Of a stretch of 64,000 nt of DNA, positions 45,104-54,179 are shown one piece after another. Position 1 is the first letter of the stretch, and each line of letters starts with the position of its first letter. Source of the DNA: JAMXLO01 sp963776505 (GTDB lineage: Bacteria; Pseudomonadota; Alphaproteobacteria; Acetobacterales; Acetobacteraceae); NCBI GenBank assembly GCA_963776505.1, contig CAVZNH010000001.1, positions 62,001 through 126,000 of the forward strand. The letters are read 5' to 3'. Position numbers and translations under genes: made by a program. The notes beneath the pieces were generated by a model, which was not told the DNA's origin, searched no databases, and was given only the letters and a program-made list of their open reading frames with translations.

Positions 45104-46123
45104 ATGGCCCCTGAACCCCGCGCCAACCCACATCTGCTCGGTCACGAAGCCGCCGAGGCCACGCTGCTCGAGGCGATGCGGTCGGGCCGGATGCACCATG
45201 CATGGCTGATCACTGGCCCCGACGGCGTCGGCAAGGCCACGCTGGCCTACCGCTTCGCGCGCCGCCTACTCGCCGGGGTGCCGGCAGCAACGGAGAGAGA
45301 CCTGGCGCTGGAGCCGACGCATCCGGTGTTCCGCCGCGTCGCCGCCGGCGCGCACGCCGACCTGCACACGGTGGAGCGCGCCTATGACGAAAAGCGCCGC
45401 CGCATGCGGACACAGATCGCGGTGGAGGACGTGCGCAAGATCAGCACTTTCATGAGCCTTACACCGGCCGAGGGGGGCTGGCGCGTCGCCATCGTCGATG
45501 GTGCGGAGGAGATGAACCAGTCCTCGGCCAACGCGCTGCTGAAGATTCTGGAGGAGCCGCCGCGGCGGGCGATCCTGCTGCTGGTATGCGCGGCTCCCGG
45601 CCGGCTGCTCGCCACGATCCGCAGCCGGTGCCGGCGGTTGCGGCTGGACCCGCTGGCGCCGGAGGCGATGGAGCGGCTGCTGTCGATCTATTTGCCCGAG
45701 CAGGGCGCGGATGAACGGAGCCGGCTGGTAACGGTAGCGGAAGGTTCGCCGGGCCGTGCGCTATTGCTGGCTCAGGAAGAAGGTCTGGCGATCGCCGGTC
45801 TGGTCAACGAAGTGCTGGCAGCGCTGCCCGGCCTGAAGCCGACACGCGCCTACGCGGTGGCCGACACGCTAGCCCGGGGCGAGACCGCCTTCACCAACTT
45901 CATGGACCTGCTGCGGGCGGGCATCGCGGCCGCCGTGCGCGACGTGGTGCGCGGGCAGGCCGACGAAGAGCAGTCGCGCCTGGTTGCGTTGCATCCCCTT
46001 GATGCGTGGGGCGACGTGTGGCACGCGCTGACGCGGCTGCAGGACGAGACGGAGCAATTCAACCTGGACAAGCGCCAGGCGGTCGTGGCCGGCATTGGGA
46101 TGCTCGGCGGAAATATGCCATGA
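45104..46123 (+). CDS. holB: DNA polymerase III, delta-prime subunit
   Basis: 339 residues. Part of the clamp loader that places the sliding clamp on DNA. AAA+ fold: HHAWLITGPDGVGKATLAYRFAR (P-loop-like), VEDVRKISTFMSLTPAEGGW, IVDGAEEMNQSSANALLKIL, EEPPRRAILLLVCAAPGRLL, and TIRSRCRRLRLDPL as the SRC motif. The C-terminal domain contains TRLQDETEQFNLDKRQ. The stop overlaps the metG start, a common pair in alphaproteobacteria. Intact. Confidence 0.93.
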   Translation: MAPEPRANPHLLGHEAAEATLLEAMRSGRMHHAWLITGPDGVGKATLAYRFARRLLAGVPAATERDLALEPTHPVFRRVAAGAHADLHTVERAYDEKRRRMRTQIAVEDVRKISTFMSLTPAEGGWRVAIVDGAEEMNQSSANALLKILEEPPRRAILLLVCAAPGRLLATIRSRCRRLRLDPLAPEAMERLLSIYLPEQGADERSRLVTVAEGSPGRALLLAQEEGLAIAGLVNEVLAALPGLKPTRAYAVADTLARGETAFTNFMDLLRAGIAAAVRDVVRGQADEEQSRLVALHPLDAWGDVWHALTRLQDETEQFNLDKRQAVVAGIGMLGGNMP

Positions 46124-47661
46124 CAAAGCGGTACTACGTCACGACCCCGATCTACTATGTCAACGGCGCGCCGCATATCGGCCACGCCTACACCTCGATC
46201 GCGGCGGACGTGATGGCGCGATGGAAACGGCTGGACGGGTTCGACGTGTTCTTCCTGACGGGAACGGACGAGCACGGCCAGAAGGTCGAGAAGGCGGCGC
46301 GCGACGCGGGTATGGATCCGCAATCCTTTACCGACAAGGTCTCGGCGGACTTTCGTGACATGGCGGTGAAAATGGGCGTGTCGTTCGATCAGTGGATCCG
46401 CACGACAGAGGAGCGGCACAAGGTGTCGTGCGCCGAGCTGTGGCGGCGAATCGAGGCCAGCGGCAACATCTATCTCGGACACTACGAAGGCTGGTATGCA
46501 ATTCGAGATGAAGCATTTTATGACGAAGAAGAGCTTACCGTACGGCCCGACGGCAGCAAGGTGGCACCGAGTGGTGCGCCGGTGGAGTGGGTGAGGGAGC
46601 CTTCGTATTTCTTCAAGCTGTCCGAGTGGCAGGACAGGCTGTTGAAACTGTACGAAGATGATCCAGACTTCATCCTGCCCGCCGGCCGCCGCAACGAGGT
46701 GCTGAGCTTCGTGCGCGGCGGGTTACGGGACCTTTCGATCAGTCGCACCAGCTTCACCTGGGGGATCCCGGTGCCAGGCGCGCCGGGCCACGTGATGTAT
46801 GTCTGGCTGGACGCACTGAATAACTACGTTACAGCCTGCGGCTTTCCGGACGAGGCTACACCGCAGTGGCAATACTGGCCAGCGGACGCGCACTTCGTCG
46901 GCAAGGACATCTTGCGGTTTCATGCCGTCTACTGGCCGGCGTTCCTGATGGCCGCCGGGCTGCCTGTCCCGAAGCGGGTGACCTCGAATGGATGGTGGAC
47001 AGTCGACGGCGAGAAGATGAGCAAGTCGCTCGGCAACGTCATCGAGCCACGGCAACTCGTGGCGGCGTTCGGGCTGGATCAGGTGCGCTATTTCCTGCTG
47101 CGCGAGAAGCCGTTCGGGGGCGACGGCACTCTGTCGCACCAGGCGCTGATCACACGGATCAACGTCGAGCTGGCCAACGACCTCGGCAATCTGGCGCAGC
47201 GGTCATTGTCGCTGATCGCGCGCAACTGCGAGGGCAGGCTGCCGGGGAGGGGCCCTGTCACTGAGGCCGAGGACGAACTGTCTCGCAGACGGCAGAAGCG
47301 TTGCCTGCGCGTGCGCGAGCGAGCTCGACCGGCAGATCTTCCACGAGGCGCTGGACGATCGTCTGGAAGGTCGTCCGGGCGGCCAACAACTATATCGACT
47401 CACCAGGCGCCATGGGCACTGCGTCCGGACCGATCCGGCGCGGATGGCGACGGTGCTGCGGGTGCTGGTCGGATGCGCTGCGGGTGATCGGCACCGTGCT
47501 GCAGCCGTTCATGCCCGAGCAGCATGGCGCGGATGCTGGATCAGCTTGGGGTGCCGTCGAATGCCCGGCAATTGGCCGATCTTGCCACGCCACTGGATGA
47601 CGGGACTGCGCTGCCGGCGCCGCAAGGGGTGTTCCCGCGCTATGTGGAGCCGGCCGCATGA
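46120..47661 (+). CDS. metG: methionyl-tRNA synthetase (six to nine +1 frameshifts at the 3' end)
   Basis: Charges tRNA-Met. The first 385 codons are clean: TTPIYYVNGAPHIGHAYTS (HIGH), FLTGTDEHGQKVEKAA, VWLDALNNYVTACGF, and WWTVDGEKMSKSLGNVI (KMSKS). From 47283 to 47535 the frame changes at least six times, always by one extra base. The pieces DRQIFHEALDD, VWKVVRAANNYIDS, QAPWALR, TDPARMATVLRVLV, DALRVIGTVLQPFMP and SMARMLDQLGVPSNARQLA rebuild a normal anticodon-binding domain. The corrected length is about 510 residues. The gene is essential, so error in the sequence is the likely reason. Confidence 0.92.
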
Positions 47662-47704
47662 GGGGAGCGGGAATTCCTGCAGATTTAGCTTCTGACGGGT
47701 ACCT

Positions 47705-48478
47705 ATGCTGATCGATTCACACTGCCATCTCGACTATTACACCGATGACGAGCGTCCCGATGTTCTGGCCCGTGCAGCGGCGGCTGGGGTGGGCGAGATG
47801 GTCACCATCGGTACCACCCTCGCGCAGTCGCAGCGCCTGCCAGCGATCGCGGAGGCGCAGCCGAACCTCTGGTGCACAGTGGGGATCCATCCGCATCACG
47901 CGGCGGAGGAACCGGTGCCGGAACCCGAGGCCATCGCGGCCTTGACCGGCCATCCCAAGGTCATCGGCATTGGTGAGTCCGGGTTGGATTACTTCTACGA
48001 TCGCTCGCCGCGTGACGTGCAACAGGCCGGGTTCCGCGCCCACATTCGCGCCGCACGACTCGCCGGAGTGCCGCTTGCGATCCATGCCCGTGACGCTGAC
48101 CAGGACATCGCCGCTATCCTGCAAGATGAACGTGATAGCGGGGGTGATTTCAGATTCCTGCTGCACTGTTTCAGCTCATCACGGATGCTCGCGCAGGCGG
48201 CTGTCGCGATGGGCGGCCACGTCAGCTTCTCCGGCATCCTGACCTTCCCAAGGTCGAATGAATTGCGAGAGATAGCTCGCGACCTTCCGGCGGATCGGCT
48301 GCTGGTGGAGACCGACGCGCCGTATCTCGCGCCGGTGCCGTTCCGGGGCAAGCGCAACGAGCCGGCATTCGTCGCCCACACCGCTCGCGTGCTGGCGCAG
48401 GTTCGCGGGCTGGAACCGCAGGCCGTTGCCGAGCTCACAACAGCCAATTTCCGTCACCTGTTTCGCAAGGCGGCATGA
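47705..48478 (+). CDS. TatD-family metal-dependent hydrolase
   Basis: 257 residues. Metal ligands of the TIM-barrel family are complete: MLIDSHCHLDYY (HxH), KVIGIGESGLDYFYD (Glu), LAIHARDADQDI, LLHCFSSS, and LLVETDAPYLAP (Asp). TatD proteins are DNases or act on DNA/nucleotides; the substrate in this type (YcfH-like) is not settled. It lies downstream of metG, the standard location for ycfH. The stop overlaps the next gene. Intact. Confidence 0.92.
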   Translation: MLIDSHCHLDYYTDDERPDVLARAAAAGVGEMVTIGTTLAQSQRLPAIAEAQPNLWCTVGIHPHHAAEEPVPEPEAIAALTGHPKVIGIGESGLDYFYDRSPRDVQQAGFRAHIRAARLAGVPLAIHARDADQDIAAILQDERDSGGDFRFLLHCFSSSRMLAQAAVAMGGHVSFSGILTFPRSNELREIARDLPADRLLVETDAPYLAPVPFRGKRNEPAFVAHTARVLAQVRGLEPQAVAELTTANFRHLFRKAA

Positions 48479-49275
48479 GCGGAATGCGGGTGACCTTGCT
48501 TGGCACAGGTGGCTCCGCCGGTGTGCCGATGATCGGCGGCGAGGGCGGCACCGGGGACTGGGGCGTCTGCGATCCATCCGAGCCACGCAATCGACGGACC
48601 CGTGCCAGCATCGTTGTCGAGAGCGCTACTGGAATGCGCCTGTTGGTGGATACTGCTCCAGATATGCGCGAACAGTTGCTGGCGTGCCGAGTGCCGCGGG
48701 TGGACGCCGTCCTCTACACACATGCGCATGCCGACCATATCACCGGCCTCGACGACGTGCGGATCCTGAACCGCATTGGCGGCCGTCCGCTGGACGCGTT
48801 CGGCACCCGGCGGACCTTGGAGGAGTTGACGCGAAGGTTCGGCTACGCGTTTCGTCCGTGGGAGCCGCCAGGCTTCTTTCGACCGGCGCTGGTGCCGCGC
48901 GAGGTCGAGGCCGGCGAGACGATCGTGGCGGCGGACATGCCGGTGCGGTTGTTCGAGCAGGATCATGGCTTCAGCCCGACGCTCGGCCTCCGTATCGGTG
49001 ACTTCGGCTATTCGACCGATGTGGTGCGGCTGGACGAAACTGCGCTGGCGGTACTGGCTGGTGTCGATACCTGGGTCGTCGGCTGCTTCCTGCGCCGCGG
49101 CCCACACAAGACCCACGCCGATCTGCCACAGGTGGCGGACTGGGCGCGCCGCGTCGGTGCGCGGCGGACAGTGCTGACGCACATGGGCACCGACATGGAC
49201 TGGGCGTGGATGCGTGCGAACCTGCCGGTCGGCATTGAGCCGGGCCATGATGGAATGGTATTTGATTTAACATAA
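48475..49275 (+). CDS. MBL-fold metallohydrolase (PhnP-like)
   Basis: 266 residues. VTLLGTGGSAGVPMIG opens the fold, and LYTHAHADHITGLDDVRILN carries the HxHxDH zinc motif. Later ligands are in VRLFEQDHGFSPTLGLRIG, FGYSTDV and VLTHMGTDMD. The arrangement is that of PhnP-like phosphodiesterases; GTGDWGVCDPSEPRNRRTRAS is typical of the alphaproteobacterial branch. Coupled to tatD by ATGA. The substrate is unknown. Intact. Confidence 0.88.
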   Translation: MSGMRVTLLGTGGSAGVPMIGGEGGTGDWGVCDPSEPRNRRTRASIVVESATGMRLLVDTAPDMREQLLACRVPRVDAVLYTHAHADHITGLDDVRILNRIGGRPLDAFGTRRTLEELTRRFGYAFRPWEPPGFFRPALVPREVEAGETIVAADMPVRLFEQDHGFSPTLGLRIGDFGYSTDVVRLDETALAVLAGVDTWVVGCFLRRGPHKTHADLPQVADWARRVGARRTVLTHMGTDMDWAWMRANLPVGIEPGHDGMVFDLT

Positions 49276-49458
49276 TATATCTTATGCGGCACAGGGCACC
49301 AAAAGCCGCTGCCATCGAGCTGGCGATGGCGAAGGAAGCAACTTGGTCACATCTGTGTGCGTACACTCGGGTGCGCGTGTGAACCATGGCGATCTGACCG
49401 AGCGTCGGTATCATTCCCTGGCAGCCTTGCTACTGAGCAATCATCAGGGGAGTAAGCG

Positions 49459-49850
49459 ATGTCCTCTACCGACTCGGTTGGTGGGGTTCAGGAGACGCGT
49501 GCGCAAGCCTATGCACGCGCCCTCGAGGTGTGGGGCCAATGGCTCCGGCAGTGGCGGCGCACCGGGTGCGCCACGCGCGCTTCACGCCGCCCTCACCTGC
49601 AAGCAGATCTCGTCGGAAAGGTTCGCCGCCTGGAGAGCGGAGTTGCGCGCTGACCGATCCGCTAGGCAGTCCATGCGTGTCGCGCGGACCGAAAGGGCCC
49701 TTGATCAGATGCTGGTCCAAATCAGGCGACGATGAGGAGGCGATCGAGTTGGCGCGCGGCCTCGCAGCGGACGATATGGCCTTGGCGCTCACAGTCGATC
49801 AGGAGGTGTCCGGCAGCCACAGTGCGAGGCCGGCATTCCGTGGTCGGTGA
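49459..49850 (+). CDS. hypothetical protein, probably two +1 frameshifts
   Basis: A good ribosome binding site (GGGGAG, 8 bases) precedes an ATG. The frame MSSTDSVGGVQETRAQAYARALEVWGQ stops being protein-like after WRRTG. Shifting one base gives APRALHAALTCKQISSERF...ALDQMLVQ, and a second shift gives SGDDEEAIELARGL...ending RPAFRGR. The corrected product is about 129 residues, soluble and helical. I do not recognise a family. The reconstruction is by analogy with the other genes and is tentative. It fills most of the gap between the MBL hydrolase and mazG; 49276-49458 holds nothing I can support. Confidence 0.3.
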
Positions 49851-49892
49851 AGGGACCGAGAAGCTGATCCGCCGAGTGCCGGAGAAGCGCAG

Positions 49893-50690
49893 TTGAGCGC
49901 CGAAGCCGAACTCCGCCGTCTGCTCAACATCATGGCCGCCCTGCGTGATCCCGATCAGGGCTGTCCGTGGGACAAGGAGCAGAACTTCTCGACGATAGCG
50001 CCATACACGATCGAGGAAGCCTACGAAGTCGCCGACGCTATCGCCCGGGCCGATTTCGGCGATTTACAGGCGGAACTTGGCGATCTGCTGTTCCAGGTCG
50101 TCTACCACGCGCGCATGGCTGAGGAAGCTGGTCGGTTCGATTTCGCCAAGATCACACGGGCGATCGCCGACAAGATGGTCCGCCGCCATCCCCACGTGTT
50201 CGGCGACGCGGTAACGCGCAATGCCGCGGAACAGACCGAAGCCTGGGAGGCGCACAAGACGGTTGAGCGGGCTGCCAGGGCCGAAACCGGAGCGCTCGCG
50301 GGAGTGCCGGTTGGCCTCCCTGCCCTGCTGCGTGCCGCCAAGCTAACCGCACGCGCTGCGCGGGTCGGCTTCGACTGGCCGGATGCCGCTGCTGTGCTGA
50401 CCAAGCTCGATGAGGAGGTGGCCGAGCTTCGCGCGGAACTACCCGATGCGAGGCCGGAGCGGCTGGCGGACGAGGTGGGCGATCTGCTTTTTGTGCTCGC
50501 CAATCTGGCGCGCAAGCTTGATCTGGATCCCGAGGCATGCCTGCAAAAGGCGAATCTCAAGTTCTGCAAGAGGTTCAGCGCGATCGAACAAGCGGCGGCG
50601 GTTAAAGGAAAGACATTGGCTGAGATGTCGCTGGAAGAAATGGAAAGCGACTGGCAGGATATAAAGCACAACAAGGATCTGGGAACCTGA
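49893..50690 (+). CDS. mazG: nucleoside triphosphate pyrophosphohydrolase MazG
   Basis: 265 residues. Hydrolyses (d)NTPs to monophosphates, thought to clear abnormal nucleotides and affect the stringent response. It has two MazG domains: the first has DPDQGCPWDKEQNFSTIAPY, EEAYEVADAI and LQAELGDLLFQVVYHARMA; the second LDEEVAELRAELPDARPERL and ADEVGDLLFVLANLARKL. Helix motifs with the acidic metal ligands (EExxE, ExxD) are intact in both. The start is TTG with GGAGAAG before it. It converges on the epimerase-like gene. Intact. Confidence 0.93.
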   Translation: MSAEAELRRLLNIMAALRDPDQGCPWDKEQNFSTIAPYTIEEAYEVADAIARADFGDLQAELGDLLFQVVYHARMAEEAGRFDFAKITRAIADKMVRRHPHVFGDAVTRNAAEQTEAWEAHKTVERAARAETGALAGVPVGLPALLRAAKLTARAARVGFDWPDAAAVLTKLDEEVAELRAELPDARPERLADEVGDLLFVLANLARKLDLDPEACLQKANLKFCKRFSAIEQAAAVKGKTLAEMSLEEMESDWQDIKHNKDLGT

Positions 50691-50704
50691 TTTCCTTTGA
50701 CGGG

Positions 50705-51553
50705 TCAGCAAAGCCTGATCCGGATCGACAGCGTCCGGTGCTCGCCTGGCGGGATCAACATCAGGCCGGGCTTGTCGAGAAACTCGCCGTCAAAATCAGC
50801 AGGGCTGGCCGTGCCATGCCACGGCTCGATGCATAGAAAATCTCCCTCTGCGCGCGACCATAGACCGAGTTGGCGGAAGCCCTCCCAGGCGACCTCGATC
50901 GCCGGCGCGCCGGGAGCGGTATAGCGCACTGACCGGCTGGCGGGATCCGGCAGGATTACGGCGTCGGCAGCGAACAGCGCCGGCTCGAGTGCAAGAGTTC
51001 GGCCAGCGATCGGCGTCGGTTCCGATTGTGCTCGCAGCAATCCATCCGCCAGCCGCCGTATGGGCGCCGTCTCCGGCTCGGCAAATTCGAGCGTGTGCGC
51101 CGTCTTCTCCACGCCATCGGCCAGCGGCCAGGCAAACGCCGGATGCGCCCCAAGTGACGCGGGCAACACGTCGCGCCCGGGATTGGTCACAGTAAGGCGC
51201 TGCTCAATCGCGTCATCGTCCAGCGCGTAGGCGATCTCCAGCCGGAAAGCGAAGGGATAGGCCGCGCGCGTCTCTGCATCCTCATGCAGCACGAGGCGGC
51301 AGGCGGTGGCGCTGCGATTGAGCCAGGCGAAGCGTTTGTCGCGGGCAAAGCCGTGTTGCGTGAGCCGATGCGCCATGCCCTCGTGGCGCAGCGTGTCATC
51401 TTTCAGGCGACCGACTATGGGGAACAGCACCGGCGCATGTCGCGGCCAGATTGGGCCTGCCTGCCACAGCACCTCGGCGCCGCCCGCGTCACGCAGCGAG
51501 CAAAGCTCGGCGCCATCTGCCTTGACCTCGGCAGACAGAGTTCCGTTCGACAT
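50705..51553 (-). CDS. aldose 1-epimerase family protein
   Basis: 282 residues. Galactose-mutarotase-like beta-sandwich of the LacX/YeaD type: GAELCSLRDAGGAEVLWQ at the start, WPRHAPVLFPIVGRLKDDTL, RLTQHGFARDKRFAWL with the catalytic His, and LGAHPAFAWPLADG with the second His. Near the end, FLCIEPWHGTASP. It would interconvert anomers of a sugar that cannot be named from sequence. Convergent with mazG, with 14 bases between stops. Intact. Confidence 0.88.
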   Translation of the reverse strand: MSNGTLSAEVKADGAELCSLRDAGGAEVLWQAGPIWPRHAPVLFPIVGRLKDDTLRHEGMAHRLTQHGFARDKRFAWLNRSATACRLVLHEDAETRAAYPFAFRLEIAYALDDDAIEQRLTVTNPGRDVLPASLGAHPAFAWPLADGVEKTAHTLEFAEPETAPIRRLADGLLRAQSEPTPIAGRTLALEPALFAADAVILPDPASRSVRYTAPGAPAIEVAWEGFRQLGLWSRAEGDFLCIEPWHGTASPADFDGEFLDKPGLMLIPPGEHRTLSIRIRLC

Positions 51554-51640
51554 CAGCGTGCCGATCCATCACGTGGTCAAGCATAGCGCGGACGGTCTCG
51601 AGTGGCGACTCAGCCGATTGACCGGTTCAGCGAATTGATT

Positions 51641-51660
51641 GTAGATACGTTAACATCTAC
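51641..51660. repeat. inverted repeat GTAGAT-N8-ATCTAC
   Basis: Six-base arms flank ACGTTAAC. It lies between the response regulator gene and the epimerase gene, both on the minus strand, so it could be a regulator site upstream of the epimerase gene or a 3' hairpin of the regulator. There is no T-run. Its sequence is more AT-rich than its surroundings. Confidence 0.35.
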
Positions 51661-51697
51661 GATCGTAGCGGCAGCGCGCCGCAGAAAGGATGGGACA

Positions 51698-52093
51698 TTA
51701 CGCGTTCAGTTCCGCCTTCACTGCCGCTGCCAGATCACGCATGCGGAACGGCTTTCTGAGGAACCGCCGCTGGACCTGCTGAGATACGAAATAGCCGGAG
51801 ATCAGGATGATCTTCAGATCGCTCTGGCGCCGCGTCGCGAGATCTGCAAGTTCGATTCCGGACATGTCCGGCATGCGAATATCGGTGATGATCATGCGCA
51901 AGTCCGGATTGTGTTCAAGCAGATTGAGCGCCTCAGCGCCGCCGGGCGCCTGGATCACCTCGTAACCAATATCCCGCAGGAACTCGGCCACGATGATTCG
52001 GACTTCGGGGTCATCGTCCACGATCATCAGCTTCGGGCGGCGCGCGCGCCCGTTGGTGGCAGAGGCAGCCTCACTATGCGTCACGCTGGACAA
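51698..52093 (-). CDS. stand-alone response regulator receiver protein
   Basis: 131 residues, a single REC domain after a 20-residue basic leader. Acidic pocket Asp26-28 in LMIVDDDPEVR, phospho-acceptor Asp71 in MIITDIRMPDMSG, Ser99 in IILISGY, and Lys114 in FLRKPF. No output domain follows. Such CheY-like proteins pass phosphate or bind a partner. No histidine kinase is nearby. The residues needed for phosphorylation are all present. Intact. Confidence 0.88.
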   Translation of the reverse strand: MSSVTHSEAASATNGRARRPKLMIVDDDPEVRIIVAEFLRDIGYEVIQAPGGAEALNLLEHNPDLRMIITDIRMPDMSGIELADLATRRQSDLKIILISGYFVSQQVQRRFLRKPFRMRDLAAAVKAELNA

Positions 52094-52353
52094 CGGTCGC
52101 TCCCCGAAATCAATAAGGGATTCGTTCTCCCTTCAGGCCACCATCCGCGCCATGTTGAAGTACGGCGTCAACTGGCCGACGTCACTAGCACTACAAATTG
52201 CTTACAGCCCACGCCGATCATGGTTCAATACCGTGACGTTTAATCACAACCGCGCGACTACTCGGAACGTCTGCGTTATTACCGTAATCTCGACGTTACA
52301 TGCAATTCGTGCAATGAGTTTTTGACGAACTGTATCCACGAGGATAACGCCCA

Positions 52354-53539
52354 ATGGTCACTCCGCTGCGCCAGGGTCCCCTCGCCCGCTTCAAGGTGAT
52401 CGATCTGTCCCGCGTGCGCGCCGGGCCTACCGCGGTGCGGCAGCTTGCCGACTGGGGCGCTGCGGTCATCAAGGTCGAAGTCGCCGGAGGGCGACGCAGG
52501 AATGGGTGGCGAGCGGCACGGCCCGGACTTCCAGAACCTGCACCGCAACAAACGCAGCATGACGCTCAATCTGAAGTCCGCGGAGGGCGTGGCAATTCTG
52601 AAGCGCCTGGTGCGCGACGCCGACGTGCTGGTGGAGAATTACCGCCCGGATGTGAAATTCCGCCTCGGCATCGACTATGCAAACTTGCGGTCGATCAATC
52701 CGCGGCTGGTGTATGCCAGCATCTCTGGCTTCGGCCAGGACGGGCCGTATCGCGAACGTCCCGGCTTCGACCAGATCGCGCAGGGCATGGGCGGTCTGAT
52801 GTCGATCACCGGACTTCCGGGACAGGGGCCCGTGCGCGTCGGCATTCCGGTCGCCGACCTCACCGCCGGCATCTTCTGTGCAATGGGCATTCTGGTGGCG
52901 CTGCTGGAGCGTGAGGAGTCCGGCGAGGGCCAATGGGTGCAGAGCAATCTGCTCGCGGCACAGATCGCCATGCTGGACTTCCAGGCGGCGCGTTGGACGA
53001 TAGGCCGTGAGGTGCCAGGACAAGCCGGCAATGATCATCCGACCAGCATCCCGACTGGCGTGTTCCAGACAGCCGACGGCTACATGAATATCGGTGCTGC
53101 CGGGGAGGCGATCTACCAGCGGTTCTGCAAGGTGCTCGATGCGCCGGAGCTGGCGACTGATCCGGATTTCGCCACCAACTCGGATCGCTCGAAGAATCGC
53201 GCGCGGCTGAATGAGGCGATCGGCGCGATCACCTGCAAGCGGACGACGGCCGCATGGATCGACCTGTTGAATGACGCAGGCGTGCCGTGCGGACCGATCT
53301 ACAAGATGAACGAAGTGTTCGCCGATCCGCAGGTGCAGCATCTGAACGTCACGCGCCACGTGCAGCACAAGGTGCTGGGCGATGTCGAGGTGGTCGGCCA
53401 GGCGGTCGAGCTGTCGCGCACGCCGTGGAGCGTGAGGAGCGCTTCCCCGGAACCAGGCGAACACACCGACGATGTGTTGCGCGAACTGGGCTACGGCGAT
53501 GCGGAGATCGCGAACCTGCGCGAGCAGAAGGTGGTTTGA
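52354..53539 (+). CDS. CaiB/BaiF-type CoA-transferase (one +1 frameshift)
   Basis: 394 residues after removing one base near 52485. Class III CoA-transferase: FKVIDLSRVRAGPTAVRQLA, ADWGAAVIKVE, then RNKRSMTLNLKS, VENYRPDVKFRLGIDYANL, SISGFGQDGPYRERPGFD, and the catalytic Asp in VADLTAG. The C-terminus has GVPCGPIYKMNEVFADPQVQ. Moves CoA between two carboxylic acids; the substrates cannot be told. A tandem fusion of the same family lies about 1.6 kb away on the other strand. Confidence 0.9.
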
Positions 53540-53542
53540 ATC

Positions 53543-54163
53543 TCAGGGCTCGCCGCGCAGCGATTGCCGCCGACCGACAACGTGGCCGGCGGCAAACAGC
53601 ACCGGCCAGCACGCGATGGCGAACCACGGACGGAACTGCGCCACGGCGATCGACGCCAGGAACCCTAGCGCCTGGGTCGCGGAGAAGGTCAGATAATAGC
53701 GTCCCATGCGCCGTCCCTCGTCGACCAGCAGGATGCGCGGACACAGGAGAGCATAGCTCCACATCACTGCGAGCATCATCGCGGCGAATGCGATGTTGGC
53801 GGCATAGACCGTGACGTTCAGTGGCGACAGCGGGAAATTGCCGAGTATGTCGGCGCTGAACGGCACCACGACGATGCCGAACAGAAAGCAGAGGTTGAAG
53901 ATCAGCAGCCAGTCGTCGCCGCGGACGATGATGGCGTGCATCTTGTAGTGCAGGATCCAGAAGCGCGCCGCCAGACCGTAGCTGAAGGCCAGGATGACAA
54001 GCTGCGGCAACAGGGCGCGCATCTTGAGCGCCAGGCCCCCGTCCAGGCTTTGGGACGACGTCGCCGGAAGCTGGATGGTGAACGCGAGGAAGGTCATGGC
54101 GACGGCGAAGATCCCGTCGGCCAGGTTGGTGAGACGAGCGAAGTCGAGGGCTGGCCCGCGCAT
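53543..54163 (-). CDS. TMEM175-type potassium channel family protein (DUF1211)
   Basis: 206 residues, five to six transmembrane segments. The first helix carries ARLTNLADGIFAVAMTFLAF, close to the RxxxFSDGVFAIAxTLL motif that lines the pore of bacterial TMEM175 channels, with Leu-Ala in place of the usual Phe-Ser. A second stretch LAARFWILHYKMHAII matches the family's third helix. Bacterial members are tetramers and conduct potassium. The 3' end is 3 bases from the CoA-transferase on the other strand. Intact. Confidence 0.75.
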   Translation of the reverse strand: MRGPALDFARLTNLADGIFAVAMTFLAFTIQLPATSSQSLDGGLALKMRALLPQLVILAFSYGLAARFWILHYKMHAIIVRGDDWLLIFNLCFLFGIVVVPFSADILGNFPLSPLNVTVYAANIAFAAMMLAVMWSYALLCPRILLVDEGRRMGRYYLTFSATQALGFLASIAVAQFRPWFAIACWPVLFAAGHVVGRRQSLRGEP

Positions 54164-54179
54164 CAGCGCCTAGCGGCGA

